Translations under genes and position numbers: made by a program
Part shown: one piece after another, positions 44,562 to 53,529 of the stretch
Position numbering within the stretch: position 1 is the stretch's first letter
Layout of the letters: each line of letters opens with the position of its first letter
Notes under the pieces: model-generated
What the model saw: only the letters and a program-made list of their open reading frames with translations
What the model was told of the DNA's origin: nothing
The model's database searches: none
NCBI GenBank assembly: GCA_964529685.1
Contig: CAZGZC010000003.1
Location: 1 to 64,000, forward strand
Origin: JALQUO01 sp964529685
GTDB lineage: Bacteria; Pseudomonadota; Alphaproteobacteria; Rickettsiales; Midichloriaceae
Direction of reading: 5' to 3'
DNA: 64,000 bases

Positions 44562-45559
44562 ACAATACAGCACTAGATACTTATCTTGAACCCCTACAAA
44601 TTATCTTTGCCAAAGAAGGTGTAAATGAGATTTGCATTAATCGTCCTGGAGAAATCTGGATTGAGCAGCAAGGTGATATATATAAAGAACTTCTTCCACA
44701 ACTAGACTTCGATCATTTAAAGGGATTAGCTATGCTTGTAGCAAGATCGACTGAGCAGACAATTTCAGAAGAAAAACCACTCTTGTCAGCTACATTGCCT
44801 AATGGTTTCAGGATTCAGATAGTCATACCACCAGCAACAGAAGCAGGTAGTATTGCTATGGCTATAAGAAAGCCAGCTGCTATGGTTTTAGATCTAGATG
44901 CTTATGATAAAATGGGGGCTTTTTTAGAAACTGCAGTTGAAGAAGTAGTAGATGAAAATGGAGCAATAATGACTGAGATGCTTAAGAATAAACAGATAAA
45001 AGATTTTCTCTATAAAGCAGTTGTAAGTAAGAAAAATATCATCATCAGCGGTGGTACATCAACAGGTAAAACTACTTTTACTAATGCTATGTTGAGAGCC
45101 ATCCCACATAATGAAAGATTAATAACTTGCGAGGATGCTCGTGAAGTTAATTTATCTGATCACCCCAATAGACTTCATTTACTTGCATCAAAAGGAGGGC
45201 AGGGGCGCGCAAAGGTATCGATTCAAGATCTTATAGAAGCTTGTTTACGTCTAAGACCAGATAGAATTATAGTTGGTGAGTTACGTGGTGCTGAGGCATT
45301 TGGTTTTTTGCGTGCAATTAATACTGGTCATCCAGGATCAATCTCAACCCTCCACGCAGACACACCAAAAATGGCTTTAGAGCAGCTTAAGTTAATGGTT
45401 ATGCAGGCAGGATTAGGTATGCCACCAGAAGAAATCAAAAACTATATAACTCACGTAATTGATGTAGTTGTACAGCTAAAGAGAGGTGATAAAGGTAGAA
45501 GATATATTTCTGAGATATATTTTAAAACTCTTCATTGTAAGGATGAGCCTCATTCGTAA
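44558..45559 (+). CDS. virB11: Type IV secretion ATPase VirB11
   Basis: Hexameric traffic ATPase at the cytoplasmic base of the T4SS. The N-terminal domain begins YLEPLQIIFAKEGVNEICIN. The Walker A motif is ISGGTSTGKTTF (about residues 162-173), then the Asp box ITCEDAREVNL, Walker B region RLRPDRIIVGELRGAEAFGFL and His box TGHPGSISTLHADTP. Length (333 residues) is normal. It is the last vir gene: virD4, which usually follows in Rickettsiales, is missing, and a 305-base gap and convergent rpsB come next. Confidence 0.97.
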   Translation: MNNTALDTYLEPLQIIFAKEGVNEICINRPGEIWIEQQGDIYKELLPQLDFDHLKGLAMLVARSTEQTISEEKPLLSATLPNGFRIQIVIPPATEAGSIAMAIRKPAAMVLDLDAYDKMGAFLETAVEEVVDENGAIMTEMLKNKQIKDFLYKAVVSKKNIIISGGTSTGKTTFTNAMLRAIPHNERLITCEDAREVNLSDHPNRLHLLASKGGQGRAKVSIQDLIEACLRLRPDRIIVGELRGAEAFGFLRAINTGHPGSISTLHADTPKMALEQLKLMVMQAGLGMPPEEIKNYITHVIDVVVQLKRGDKGRRYISEIYFKTLHCKDEPHS

Positions 45560-45864
45560 TGCTTTTAATAGTTGCATATTTTCTCTTTGAGATTGTATAG
45601 TACTTGATGAAGTAGATAGGATTATTAAAAATTATCCACTTCTTTTCAATATTTTTTTGTTGTTATTGGTGATAAAAGTTTTCAAAAAATAAACAAAAAA
45701 TATTATTTTTATACGTCAACAGTGAACAAGATCTTCATTTAAACAAAGAAGTTGTACCTAATAGATAAGATCTATATAAACCATAAACCTATTGCTGATA
45801 AAGAATCTTTGGATTCAATAATTTCAGAATCAAATATTTAGTATTCCTCAGGTTATGAAAAAAG
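45560..45864. other. 305-bp gap after virB11
   Basis: Very AT-rich. No virD4 start or remnant, tRNA or strong hairpin was found. It lies between the 3' ends of virB11 (plus) and rpsB (minus), so it should hold only transcript ends. Confidence 0.5.
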
Positions 45865-46704
45865 CTATTTAGCTTCTAGTGCTTTCTTATTGGCTTTAAG
45901 TCTAGAAACATTGTTATTTCTTCTAGGAGTGCTAATTATCTTTTTAGCTGTGAGGTTTTTTAATGTCTCAATATCAGTGTTTTCATCAATATCTGTAATA
46001 TTTGCAGCAGCAAGTGCCTCATAAGTACCAGCTAGAGCTGCTTCAGCAGCAAGTGTGATAAATATCTCAATTGACTTGCGAGCATCATCATTACCTGGGA
46101 TAATGTAATCAACATTACTTGGATCAGTGTTAGTATCAACAACAGATACAACTTCAATTCCCATTTTATTTGCTTCTGCTATAGCGCCCTTGTGTTTTCG
46201 TGCATCTATTACGAAGATCATATCAGGAAGACCACCCATAGTTTTAATACCACCTAGAACTGACTCAAGTTTATCGAATTTCCTTTGGATTATAAGCCTT
46301 TCCTTCTTTTTAAATGTTGAATCTTCTTGCTTCAGCAAATTTTCACAATCTTCCATCTTTTTAACAGATGCAGAAACAGTTGCCCAGTTACTAATCATAC
46401 CACCCAACCAACGCTTATTTACAAAATACTGACCACATCTTTTAGCCTGTTGAGCAACTATATCTTCTGAATTTTTCTTAGTAGATATAAAGAGAATTTT
46501 CGCCCCCTTAGCTGTAGCTGACTTAATTGCAAAAAGTGCTCTATCTAGCATTATTGCTGTTTGTTCAAGATCAATAATATGAACTTTATTTTTAATACCG
46601 TAGATATATTGAGCCATTTTAGGATTCCATCTATTCTTTTTGTGTCCGTAATGAACACCGTTCTCAAGAAGAGACTTAATTGTAAATAATTTTCCGTAAA
46701 ACAT
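45865..46704 (-). CDS. rpsB: 30S ribosomal protein S2
   Basis: 30S protein needed for S1 binding and mRNA docking. Signatures are LLENGVHYGHKKNRWNPKM near the start, FISTKKNSEDIVAQQAKRCG, KRWLGGMISNW and PDMIFVIDARKHKGAIAEA, then GIEVVSVVDTNTDPSNVDYIIPGNDDA. The C-terminal extension (residues 225-279) is longer than in E. coli and basic, as in other Rickettsiales. tsf, which almost always follows rpsB, is absent here, and pyrH lies 11 kb away. Confidence 0.97.
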   Translation of the reverse strand: MFYGKLFTIKSLLENGVHYGHKKNRWNPKMAQYIYGIKNKVHIIDLEQTAIMLDRALFAIKSATAKGAKILFISTKKNSEDIVAQQAKRCGQYFVNKRWLGGMISNWATVSASVKKMEDCENLLKQEDSTFKKKERLIIQRKFDKLESVLGGIKTMGGLPDMIFVIDARKHKGAIAEANKMGIEVVSVVDTNTDPSNVDYIIPGNDDARKSIEIFITLAAEAALAGTYEALAAANITDIDENTDIETLKNLTAKKIISTPRRNNNVSRLKANKKALEAK

Positions 46705-46823
46705 TTTATATTTTATTTTGGTTTTGCCTCTACAGACCGTTTACCTAGTAACACCAAAATTAGTCTGTATGTGACGTTATGAGATTTTCTCTTACTGGAG
46801 AATAACATCTATTGTAGATTTTT

Positions 46824-47273
46824 TCAATCTAACACTTTTTTTGAATTAAGACTTGTAAAATTTTTCTCGATCTGCTCTAATACTCCCATTGTATTTCCTT
46901 TTATTTGTGTCTTAAGTGTCTCATCAAACATCAAATCTTGATCAATCTTATAAATCTCAGCATTTTTTACCTTACCTTTGTAAAAATCAATTCTTAGAAT
47001 TCTACTATAAGATTTTTTGGTGTGTATGATAATACCTTTGTTGAATATGTCTTCTACATAAAAAAAACTTTCATTATCTCCATCGATTTCTTTAAAGCTT
47101 GGACTGCCAAGAAAGTTCTCTATTTCCTTTTTTGTAGATTTTTTCGTTTTGAATAGACTAATATTTTCCTCAAGCTTTACCACATCATTAAATGTATATC
47201 CATGATATATCTCAGCTTTTTTCTCACAACCGGTCACTAAAAGTATTCCAATAATTGCTAAGACTTTTTTCAT
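46824..47273 (-). CDS. bamE: BamE/SmpA-like outer-membrane lipoprotein
   Basis: Likely small lipoprotein of the outer-membrane protein assembly (BAM) complex. The start is set at ATG 47273, giving a 15-residue signal and a lipobox LLVTGC with Cys16 as lipid site. The SmpA/OmlA fold is suggested by KSTKKEIENFLGSPSF, the helix-turn typical of T...V...LG.P, followed by beta strands with FFYVEDIF and ILRIDFYKGKV. Length (about 149 residues) fits. Sequence similarity is weak, so the family is moderately sure. It is 119 bases upstream of rpsB on the same strand. Confidence 0.72.
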   Translation of the reverse strand: MKKVLAIIGILLVTGCEKKAEIYHGYTFNDVVKLEENISLFKTKKSTKKEIENFLGSPSFKEIDGDNESFFYVEDIFNKGIIIHTKKSYSRILRIDFYKGKVKNAEIYKIDQDLMFDETLKTQIKGNTMGVLEQIEKNFTSLNSKKVLD

Positions 47274-47389
47274 ATATTGATGATTTTTTATCATTATTAA
47301 TAGTTTTTCTTTTCAATCCAGTCAAGATGGATATTTTCTATTCCTTTTAATCAAGATATAATTCTACTATAAATAGAAAATAATCCTAT

Positions 47390-48556
47390 ATGCTGAATAG
47401 AAGATTAAAGTTTGCTGAAAAATCTGACAGAGATCACTACATACAAGATCTACAAAAGTTCTTAAAAACTTTTCCTGATAAAGAAGACAATCTAAATGAA
47501 CTTAAAAAATCACTCAAGCAAGGTTTAGATCAGATATCACCAAGCCAAAAAGAAGGGGATAAACTTTTTAATAATATGCAACTTACTGCTGTTTATGCAT
47601 TTGAAGCTGCATTTTTAAAAGAAGTCAGAGGTACAATTCAGAATAAAGATAAATATTTCAATTTATATCAAGAGCTTTATGGAGAAAAGACAAACTTTCA
47701 TAAGAAAATTTTAGAATTTGAGAAACCAGCACTAAGTCTTACAAGCACTAAAAAACAATCTTTGCTTAAATCTAATAATAATGCCTATTTAATCTCAGCT
47801 TTAGATATACTAAGTAATCCATCATCAGATGTATTGCAAGCAAAAATTGAATTATCAACAAGCATTTCTGATCTTCTCCAAGCAAAGAATCAATTAACTA
47901 TAGATAATGGAGATGAAAAGCAGATTGTCTCATTTCTTTCTAATATCGATCCGAGAATTTTATCTAACTTTGTTGTTAATCAAACATTAGAAATCACAAA
48001 TAACAAAGCAAAAATTAATGTACTACATGAAGCAATTCCTTGCGCCAAGGCTATATTATATACAACTATAGATATCTCAAAACTAGCATTACCAGCAGGA
48101 ACGATTGCTGCAGCAACTTTTTTCGGTTTAGGAGCATCTCTTCCAGTAACTATAGGAATTGGTCTTGTTATTTTTACTTCTCATCTAGCTTATTTACAAG
48201 ATAAAAATCTTATAGATAGTCTTGATCAACACAAGATCAATGCAGCTAGGAATGAAATGATTAATAAAGGCATAGATGCAGCATATGAAAAAGATGTTAC
48301 TGATTTTCTACCATCAAATGTTAAAGAACCAATCAGATTCTTGAATCTTGAGTCAATCATTTCCCAATCGATTGACTATATAAAATCAAGTTATAATAAA
48401 CATAGAACTGGAGATCCAATACCTGACACTACAAACCTTGCTGATCTATTTCTACAAATATTTAATCATGATAGAGCTTCTGTTAAACCGTGTAGTAATC
48501 AAGAACTAACATACTTTAAAACGCACAGTGAAGCTTTAATTGGTATAAGAATATAA
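47390..48556 (+). CDS. Hypothetical protein with a central hydrophobic hairpin
   Basis: Not recognised. The 388-residue protein has a charged helical N-terminal half (residues 1-215) and a pair of adjacent hydrophobic helices at about 228-262 (ALPAGTIAAATFFGLGASL, then VTIGIGLVIFTSHLAYL), followed by a polar C-terminal part. There is no signal peptide. This layout, a soluble protein with one hydrophobic hairpin, occurs in secreted effectors that insert into host membranes, but nothing else supports that. It stands alone on the plus strand between minus-strand genes. Confidence 0.5.
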   Translation: MLNRRLKFAEKSDRDHYIQDLQKFLKTFPDKEDNLNELKKSLKQGLDQISPSQKEGDKLFNNMQLTAVYAFEAAFLKEVRGTIQNKDKYFNLYQELYGEKTNFHKKILEFEKPALSLTSTKKQSLLKSNNNAYLISALDILSNPSSDVLQAKIELSTSISDLLQAKNQLTIDNGDEKQIVSFLSNIDPRILSNFVVNQTLEITNNKAKINVLHEAIPCAKAILYTTIDISKLALPAGTIAAATFFGLGASLPVTIGIGLVIFTSHLAYLQDKNLIDSLDQHKINAARNEMINKGIDAAYEKDVTDFLPSNVKEPIRFLNLESIISQSIDYIKSSYNKHRTGDPIPDTTNLADLFLQIFNHDRASVKPCSNQELTYFKTHSEALIGIRI

Positions 48557-48572
48557 GATAGATAGTATCAGA

Positions 48573-49118
48573 TTACTCAATTTTTTCCATAATAATATTT
48601 TTGTTTGAATATATGCACATCTCACCAGCTATATCCATAGCTATCCAAGCGATTTTTTCAGCAGAAAGTTCAGTTGCACTTAGTAATCCTCTCGCTGCTG
48701 CAGCAGCATAATTACTCCCAGATCCAATCGCTACTACATCATGTTCTGGCTCAAGAACATCTCCATTACCTGATATTACAAACATAGAATCTTTATCACA
48801 TACAATCATCATTGCTTCTAATTTCCTAAGATATTTGTCAGAGCGCCAGTCTTTTGCTAGCTCTACGGCAGCTCTAGTAAGTTGTCCTGGATAAATTTCT
48901 AGTTTTTTCTCTAATCTCTCAAATAATGTGAAACCATCTGCTGCAGCTCCTGCGAAACCTCCAATAATTTTACCATTATTTAGTTTTCTAAGTTTGTTTG
49001 CAGTAGATTTCATGACAACATTACCTAAGGTTACTTGACCATCGCCTGCAATAATTGTCGAACCATTTTTTCTTACAGCTAATATTGTTGTGCTGTGCAT
49101 TGTACTTTCTGAAATCAT
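48573..49118 (-). CDS. hslV: ATP-dependent protease subunit HslV
   Basis: Proteasome-like peptidase of the HslUV heat-shock protease. The catalytic N-terminal Thr is Thr10 in HSTTILAVRKNG, which needs removal of a short propeptide. Further signatures are GSTIIAGDGQVTLGN, GGFAGAAADGFTLFERLE and VVAIGSGSNYAAAAARGLL. Length (181 residues) is normal. Its ATPase partner hslU, usually the next gene, is not present downstream. It is 28 bases downstream of pgk on the same strand, so the two may be co-transcribed. Confidence 0.97.
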   Translation of the reverse strand: MISESTMHSTTILAVRKNGSTIIAGDGQVTLGNVVMKSTANKLRKLNNGKIIGGFAGAAADGFTLFERLEKKLEIYPGQLTRAAVELAKDWRSDKYLRKLEAMMIVCDKDSMFVISGNGDVLEPEHDVVAIGSGSNYAAAAARGLLSATELSAEKIAWIAMDIAGEMCIYSNKNIIMEKIE

Positions 49119-49146
49119 TTTTTAAATAAATTCTACCACATTTTTT

Positions 49147-50328
49147 TTAGCTATACTGTATTGAATCAATTCCTATTAAATTTTTATTCTCTAACCAAAC
49201 AATGAATGCACCACCACCACTAGAAATATGATCAATTTTTAAATTTAGTTGCCTTATCACAGCAGCTGTATCACCACCTCCGATAACAGATTTTATACTA
49301 TGCTTAGCTATAGATTTTGCAATCTTATTTGTGCCTTGAGCAAACCTATCATCTTCACATATTCCAGCTGGTCCGTTCCATACCACAACATCAGATTGTG
49401 ATATAATATCAGCTATTAAGTCAAGTGAAAGCGGCCCTACATCACATATTTTCTTATCTTTTAACTGTGTTACAACATTACATTTTTCATCAATAAAATC
49501 GATTGGTAAAACAACATTTTCTATCTCGTTGGCGATATCTAACATCTCAGTCTCATAAAAAGAATTACCTATATCAACTCCCCGTGCTTTGAGAAAAGTG
49601 TTTGCCATACCACCAACAATAACTAAATTATCAACTCTATTTGCTAAATTTCTTAAAAGTAACATTTTAGTTTCAACCTTTTTCCCCCCTAAAATGGCTG
49701 TGATAATTTTTCCTGGATGAAATGCATCAGCGAGTATACTATCTAGCATGTAAAGCTCGTAAAGTAGCGAAAAACCGGCAAATTTACTTACCATCATAGA
49801 TGGTATAGCAACAACCGAAGCGTGTTTTCTATGTGATACTGAAAAGGCGTCATTTATATAATGATCTATCTTTAGCTTTTTAATTAAATCTTTTGCAAAT
49901 TCTAAGTTATTGAGCTTTTCATCATGAAAGAATCTTATATTATCAATCATAAACAACTGTCTCTTTTCCTTGCGAAATCTAAATTTTTCTAGTTCAGTAG
50001 CTATCTCATCTAAATTTTTTCCAATTGATAGAGTGATATTAGAACCCAAAATTCTTTCAATCTGTTTTTGTACTCTCTTAAATGAAAATTCATCACTAAA
50101 TCCGCTTTTAGGATCTCCTAAATGACTCACTAAAATAATATCTAACTCTTGTTTGAGAAGTAACTCAATAGTATCTCTTGAACCTCTAATTCTCAAGTCG
50201 TCGACTATCTTTCCATTTTTGTCAATAGGTACATTAAAATCTACTCTTAGAAAGACAGTCTCTTTGCCAATCAAATCGATTAGAGATTTAATTTTATATT
50301 TTTTACAGATCTCGCTATAATCAAACAT
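49147..50328 (-). CDS. pgk: Phosphoglycerate kinase
   Basis: Transfers phosphate between 1,3-bisphosphoglycerate and ADP in lower glycolysis or gluconeogenesis. Signatures are TVFLRVDFNVPID near residue 25, the 21-DxN substrate site, DNIRFFHDEKLN near 130, HRKHASVVAIPSM, ILGGKKVETKMLLL near 218 and SVIGGGDTAAVI near 355. Length (393 residues) is normal. Rickettsia species lack the pathway while Anaplasmataceae keep the lower half, so this is a clue to lineage. It is between hemE and hslV on the minus strand. Confidence 0.97.
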   Translation of the reverse strand: MFDYSEICKKYKIKSLIDLIGKETVFLRVDFNVPIDKNGKIVDDLRIRGSRDTIELLLKQELDIILVSHLGDPKSGFSDEFSFKRVQKQIERILGSNITLSIGKNLDEIATELEKFRFRKEKRQLFMIDNIRFFHDEKLNNLEFAKDLIKKLKIDHYINDAFSVSHRKHASVVAIPSMMVSKFAGFSLLYELYMLDSILADAFHPGKIITAILGGKKVETKMLLLRNLANRVDNLVIVGGMANTFLKARGVDIGNSFYETEMLDIANEIENVVLPIDFIDEKCNVVTQLKDKKICDVGPLSLDLIADIISQSDVVVWNGPAGICEDDRFAQGTNKIAKSIAKHSIKSVIGGGDTAAVIRQLNLKIDHISSGGGAFIVWLENKNLIGIDSIQYS

Positions 50329-50448
50329 GTTAATTCAATAGAAAATCCATTAAATTATAAGACTGTAAGTAGTGAAGCTGATACAATCCAAATCGCCCTA
50401 TAAAGGCCTATCCTTGATGGATTATATCATATAAATTTTGTAATGTCA

Positions 50449-51522
50449 CTATCTAAATTGAAATTTTTCTAACTTTTTTATTACAAACTCTATATTTTCT
50501 ATTTTTGTTGAAGGCAGACAGCCATGCCCTAAATTAAAAATAAAGCGCTTAGGAGAGCCTTTATTGAGCTTCATGAGTAAAGCCTCAAGAGAATCATTTA
50601 TCACTTTCTGAGAAAGCTCTAAATCCAAAGTAAGGAGTATATTATCTAAGTTACCCTGCACAACACATCTTGTTTGTAAACTTTTTTGTACAAAATCTAG
50701 AGATAAAGTATTATCAATAGCGATACAATCTACTTTTGTTTCATCTACAAAGATCTCATATAGCAGACCAGATCTTCTTGGAAAGCCAATAATTGGTATT
50801 TTAGGATGAATTTTTCTAATCTCTGTAATAATCTTTGCCATTGGCTTCACAACAAACTGCATAAACTCTTTTTCTCCCAATAATCCAGCATGGGAATCAA
50901 AAACTTTAATCACTTCAGCTCCTGCATTTATTTGAGCGATTAGAAATTCGATAGTAGCATCAGTTAAAACCTGCAGCAATTGTCTAAAAGCTATAGGATA
51001 TTGATAAGCAATCTTTCTCGTTTCATCAAAATCACCACCTTTTTTTCTATTTTTTTCAAGCATATAGCAGGCAACCGTCCATGGTGCACCAGCAAAACCT
51101 ATGGTTGCAGTAGAAGAGTTAGTTAGATTCTTTCTAACGATTGATACTGTTTCAGCGATTTTACCTATTACTTGGTAGAATTTTTCCTCCTTCAAGAAAG
51201 AATTGATTGGATTTTCATAATCAAATTTATAGTCTAGAACTGGTCCAACTCCCTCATAAAACTCAACATTTATACCTAAAGCATAAGGAATAACTAGAAT
51301 ATCTGAGAAAATTATAGCTCCATCAAAACCAAATCTCCTAATAGGTTGAAGAGTTATTTCAGCTGCCACTTCAGGAGTTAAAACAGCATCCATGAAACTT
51401 TTTGTCTTAGATCTTAACTCTCTATACTCAGGTAGGTACCTTCCAGCTTGTCTCATTAACCATATTGGAGTTTTATAAGTCTCTTTATCCTGTAAAATGT
51501 CGAGAATTGGTTTTGTCTCCAT
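50449..51522 (-). CDS. hemE: Uroporphyrinogen decarboxylase
   Basis: Heme pathway enzyme converting uroporphyrinogen III to coproporphyrinogen III. The N-terminal signature PIWLMRQAGRYLPEYRELR has the catalytic arginine region, followed by FSDILVIPYALGINVEFYEGVGP and the second signature GFAGAPWTVACYMLE near residue 143. The C-terminal HGCLPSTKIENI is typical (FNLGHG). Length (357 residues) is normal. In Caulobacter, Rickettsia and Wolbachia the chromosome origin lies next to hemE; the gap upstream of this copy carries iterated repeats. Confidence 0.97.
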   Translation of the reverse strand: METKPILDILQDKETYKTPIWLMRQAGRYLPEYRELRSKTKSFMDAVLTPEVAAEITLQPIRRFGFDGAIIFSDILVIPYALGINVEFYEGVGPVLDYKFDYENPINSFLKEEKFYQVIGKIAETVSIVRKNLTNSSTATIGFAGAPWTVACYMLEKNRKKGGDFDETRKIAYQYPIAFRQLLQVLTDATIEFLIAQINAGAEVIKVFDSHAGLLGEKEFMQFVVKPMAKIITEIRKIHPKIPIIGFPRRSGLLYEIFVDETKVDCIAIDNTLSLDFVQKSLQTRCVVQGNLDNILLTLDLELSQKVINDSLEALLMKLNKGSPKRFIFNLGHGCLPSTKIENIEFVIKKLEKFQFR

Positions 51523-51571
51523 GGCAGTTTTTTACTTTTCTATACCAAATTTTATCTTTATACAACTAAAA

Positions 51572-51805
51572 TGTTCAAAACTGCTTCAGCATATATAGGT
51601 ATAGCATGTTGTATAGTTTTAATATTATCTGTTTATTATATGTCGGATCAAAAATGTTCAAAACTTTGAACAAATCGCACTCAAACCCATGTGATACAGC
51701 CATTTAATCGATGTTCAGAAAATGTTCAAAAATGTTCAAAAATCATCTATAATAATATTATACCATAACATTAAATGTTCAGAAAATGTTCAAAAATGTT
51801 CAAAA
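51572..51805 (+). repeat. Iteron-like array of TGTTCA(A/G)AA motifs
   Basis: Copies start at 51572, 51655, 51712, 51723, 51733, 51776, 51787 and 51797, with one inverted copy at 51665-51672. The groups at 51712-51741 and 51776-51805 are the same 30-base sequence, 64 bases apart: in each, the first copy reads TGTTCAGAA and the next two TGTTCAAAA. Spacings within a group are 11 and 10 bases, about one helical turn. Confidence 0.9.
51655..51672. repeat. Perfect inverted repeat of the iteron motif
   Basis: TGTTCAAA AC TTTGAACA: 8-base arms with a 2-base spacer, formed from one direct and one inverted copy of the iteron core. The shape suits a dimeric DNA-binding protein. Confidence 0.85.
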
Positions 51806-52122
51806 CTTCTATAGAATACTATTATAAAATTTAAACTATAGGTTGAGACATATGTTATAAAACGATACATAAAAATTTTTGTAGAAATAAGCTTATGGAA
51901 TATGAAAGAAAGATCTCTATAGTTTAATAATTTTTTATTCGTAAATTCTTGTTAAGAAAACCAACAAAAATTACATATTTTGTAATATATACAAGTTGTA
52001 ATAAGATTGCTCTAATAGATATTCTGTCTTTTCATTAATTAAAAAAAATGTAGATATTTCCCTCTCTTATATCAAATGTAGTTTTGTATCTAGTCTTTAA
52101 TTGACGTATTACTTGTGATAGA

Positions 52123-53412
52123 TTGAAAGAAAAAGTGGAACATACATTATATAGATTACCTAATGGACTAAAAGTACTCTTTGATAAAATGCCGCAAGTT
52201 GAGAGTTTAAGTATTAGAATTCTCTTTAAAGTCGGTAGTAGAGATGAAAAAGATAGTATAGATGGCATTTCTCATATTCTTGAGCATATGTTTTTTAAAG
52301 GTACTGAAAAGCGCTCTGCAAAGGATATAGCTGAGGAGTTTGACATGATTGGTGGATATCTAAATGCCTATACTGGAAAAGAAAGAACTGTTTACTATGC
52401 AAAAGTCCTAAAAGCTGACTTAGAAACTGCAGTTGATGTTCTTGCAGATATAGTAATCAATTCAATCTACGATAAAGACGAGTTAGTTAAAGAGTTAAAT
52501 GTTATATGTCAAGAGATATCTGATGCAGAAGATAACCCAGAAGATGTATTATTTGAAGCGCTCTTTAAAAAGGTTTTTGAGAATCATCAGATAGGCAAGC
52601 CAATAGCTGGTACTCACGAAAGTGTTCTGAGTTGTACTAAAGATGATGTGGTTAAGTATTTTTCTAAGTATTATTCTCCAAATAACGCATTTTTGAGCAT
52701 ATCAGGTAACTTTGATGAAGATAGAGCTCTTAAGTTATTATCTGAAAAATTCAGTCAGTGGAAAAATAAATTAAGTGAGATCGAACCTCATATTATACCA
52801 AACTATGTTGGTGGAAATATAAGAATTCAAAAACCTATAGAGCAGGCACATATATCAATTGCATTTAATGGTGTTTCTATTATTGATGAAAATTATTATC
52901 TACATCAAATAGCAGCGATTATAGCTGGTGGTAGTATGTCTTCTAGATTATTCCAAGAAGTCCGTGAGAAGCGTGGTCTAGCTTATAGTATATCTGCTTT
53001 TTCAACTAACTATAGTGATTGTGGAATATGGGGAATCTATGCCTCGACTGATCAAAAATCACTCAATGAGCTAGTCAATGTATCAATTGATGAGCTGAAG
53101 AAGATGACTAGTGATATAACTGAAAAAGAAGTACAGACTGCTAAAGCTCAAATAAAAGCTAGTTTACTTATGTCAATGGAGAGTTCAGGTAGTAGAGCTG
53201 AGAAATTAGTTAATAATATTGCAACTTTTGGTAGAATTATATCCAATGAAGAAGTGGTAAGTAAGATAGAGATAATTACAGTTGAAGATGTACAAAATTG
53301 TATAAGATCAATAATAAGCACAGTCTGTACTGTATCAGCTGTTGGACAAATAGATAGTCTCCAGTCATATGATCAAATTTCAAATAGGTTGCATCATACA
53401 ATTGCGAATTGA
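52123..53412 (+). CDS. M16 zinc peptidase, mitochondrial processing peptidase-like
   Basis: Inverzincin-type metallopeptidase related to the beta subunit of the mitochondrial processing peptidase. The zinc site is HILEH (His51, Glu54, His55) with the distal ligand Glu131 in CQEISDAEDNP, 76 residues on, as in the family. The second half (about 215-429) is the M16C repeat with SMSSRLFQEVREKRGLAYSI. The start is TTG at 52123. Length (429 residues) is normal. It is the first plus-strand gene after the proposed origin, facing away from hemE. Some members process peptides at the membrane, but no signal is seen here. Confidence 0.95.
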   Translation: MKEKVEHTLYRLPNGLKVLFDKMPQVESLSIRILFKVGSRDEKDSIDGISHILEHMFFKGTEKRSAKDIAEEFDMIGGYLNAYTGKERTVYYAKVLKADLETAVDVLADIVINSIYDKDELVKELNVICQEISDAEDNPEDVLFEALFKKVFENHQIGKPIAGTHESVLSCTKDDVVKYFSKYYSPNNAFLSISGNFDEDRALKLLSEKFSQWKNKLSEIEPHIIPNYVGGNIRIQKPIEQAHISIAFNGVSIIDENYYLHQIAAIIAGGSMSSRLFQEVREKRGLAYSISAFSTNYSDCGIWGIYASTDQKSLNELVNVSIDELKKMTSDITEKEVQTAKAQIKASLLMSMESSGSRAEKLVNNIATFGRIISNEEVVSKIEIITVEDVQNCIRSIISTVCTVSAVGQIDSLQSYDQISNRLHHTIAN

Positions 53413-53529
53413 CGGTAAAAAGCTAGTTGACTATCTCAATAGGGAATTTAGCTATTATAGATAGAGAAATTCTAAATAAGATGGAAGCCATTAGAATATA
53501 TCAAAGAAAACCAATTTTAAGTAAGCTTT

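Larger units (their letters stand above)
51523..52122. other. oriC: Candidate chromosomal replication origin region
   Basis: A 600-base AT-rich gap between divergent genes: hemE on the minus strand and the M16 peptidase on the plus strand. It holds at least nine copies of a 9-base motif, TGTTCA(A/G)AA, mostly in two phased triplets, and one perfect palindrome of the motif. A sequence near 51558 (TTATACAAC) is a weak DnaA-box-like match. No clear CtrA pair (TTAA-N7-TTAA) was found. Alphaproteobacterial origins beside hemE are well documented; the assignment here is inference from that context plus the repeats. Confidence 0.55.

Noticed and set aside
51523..52122. CRISPR array
   Set aside because: The repeats are only about 9 bases, spaced 10-11 bases in triplets, without unique spacers of regular length, and no cas genes are near.
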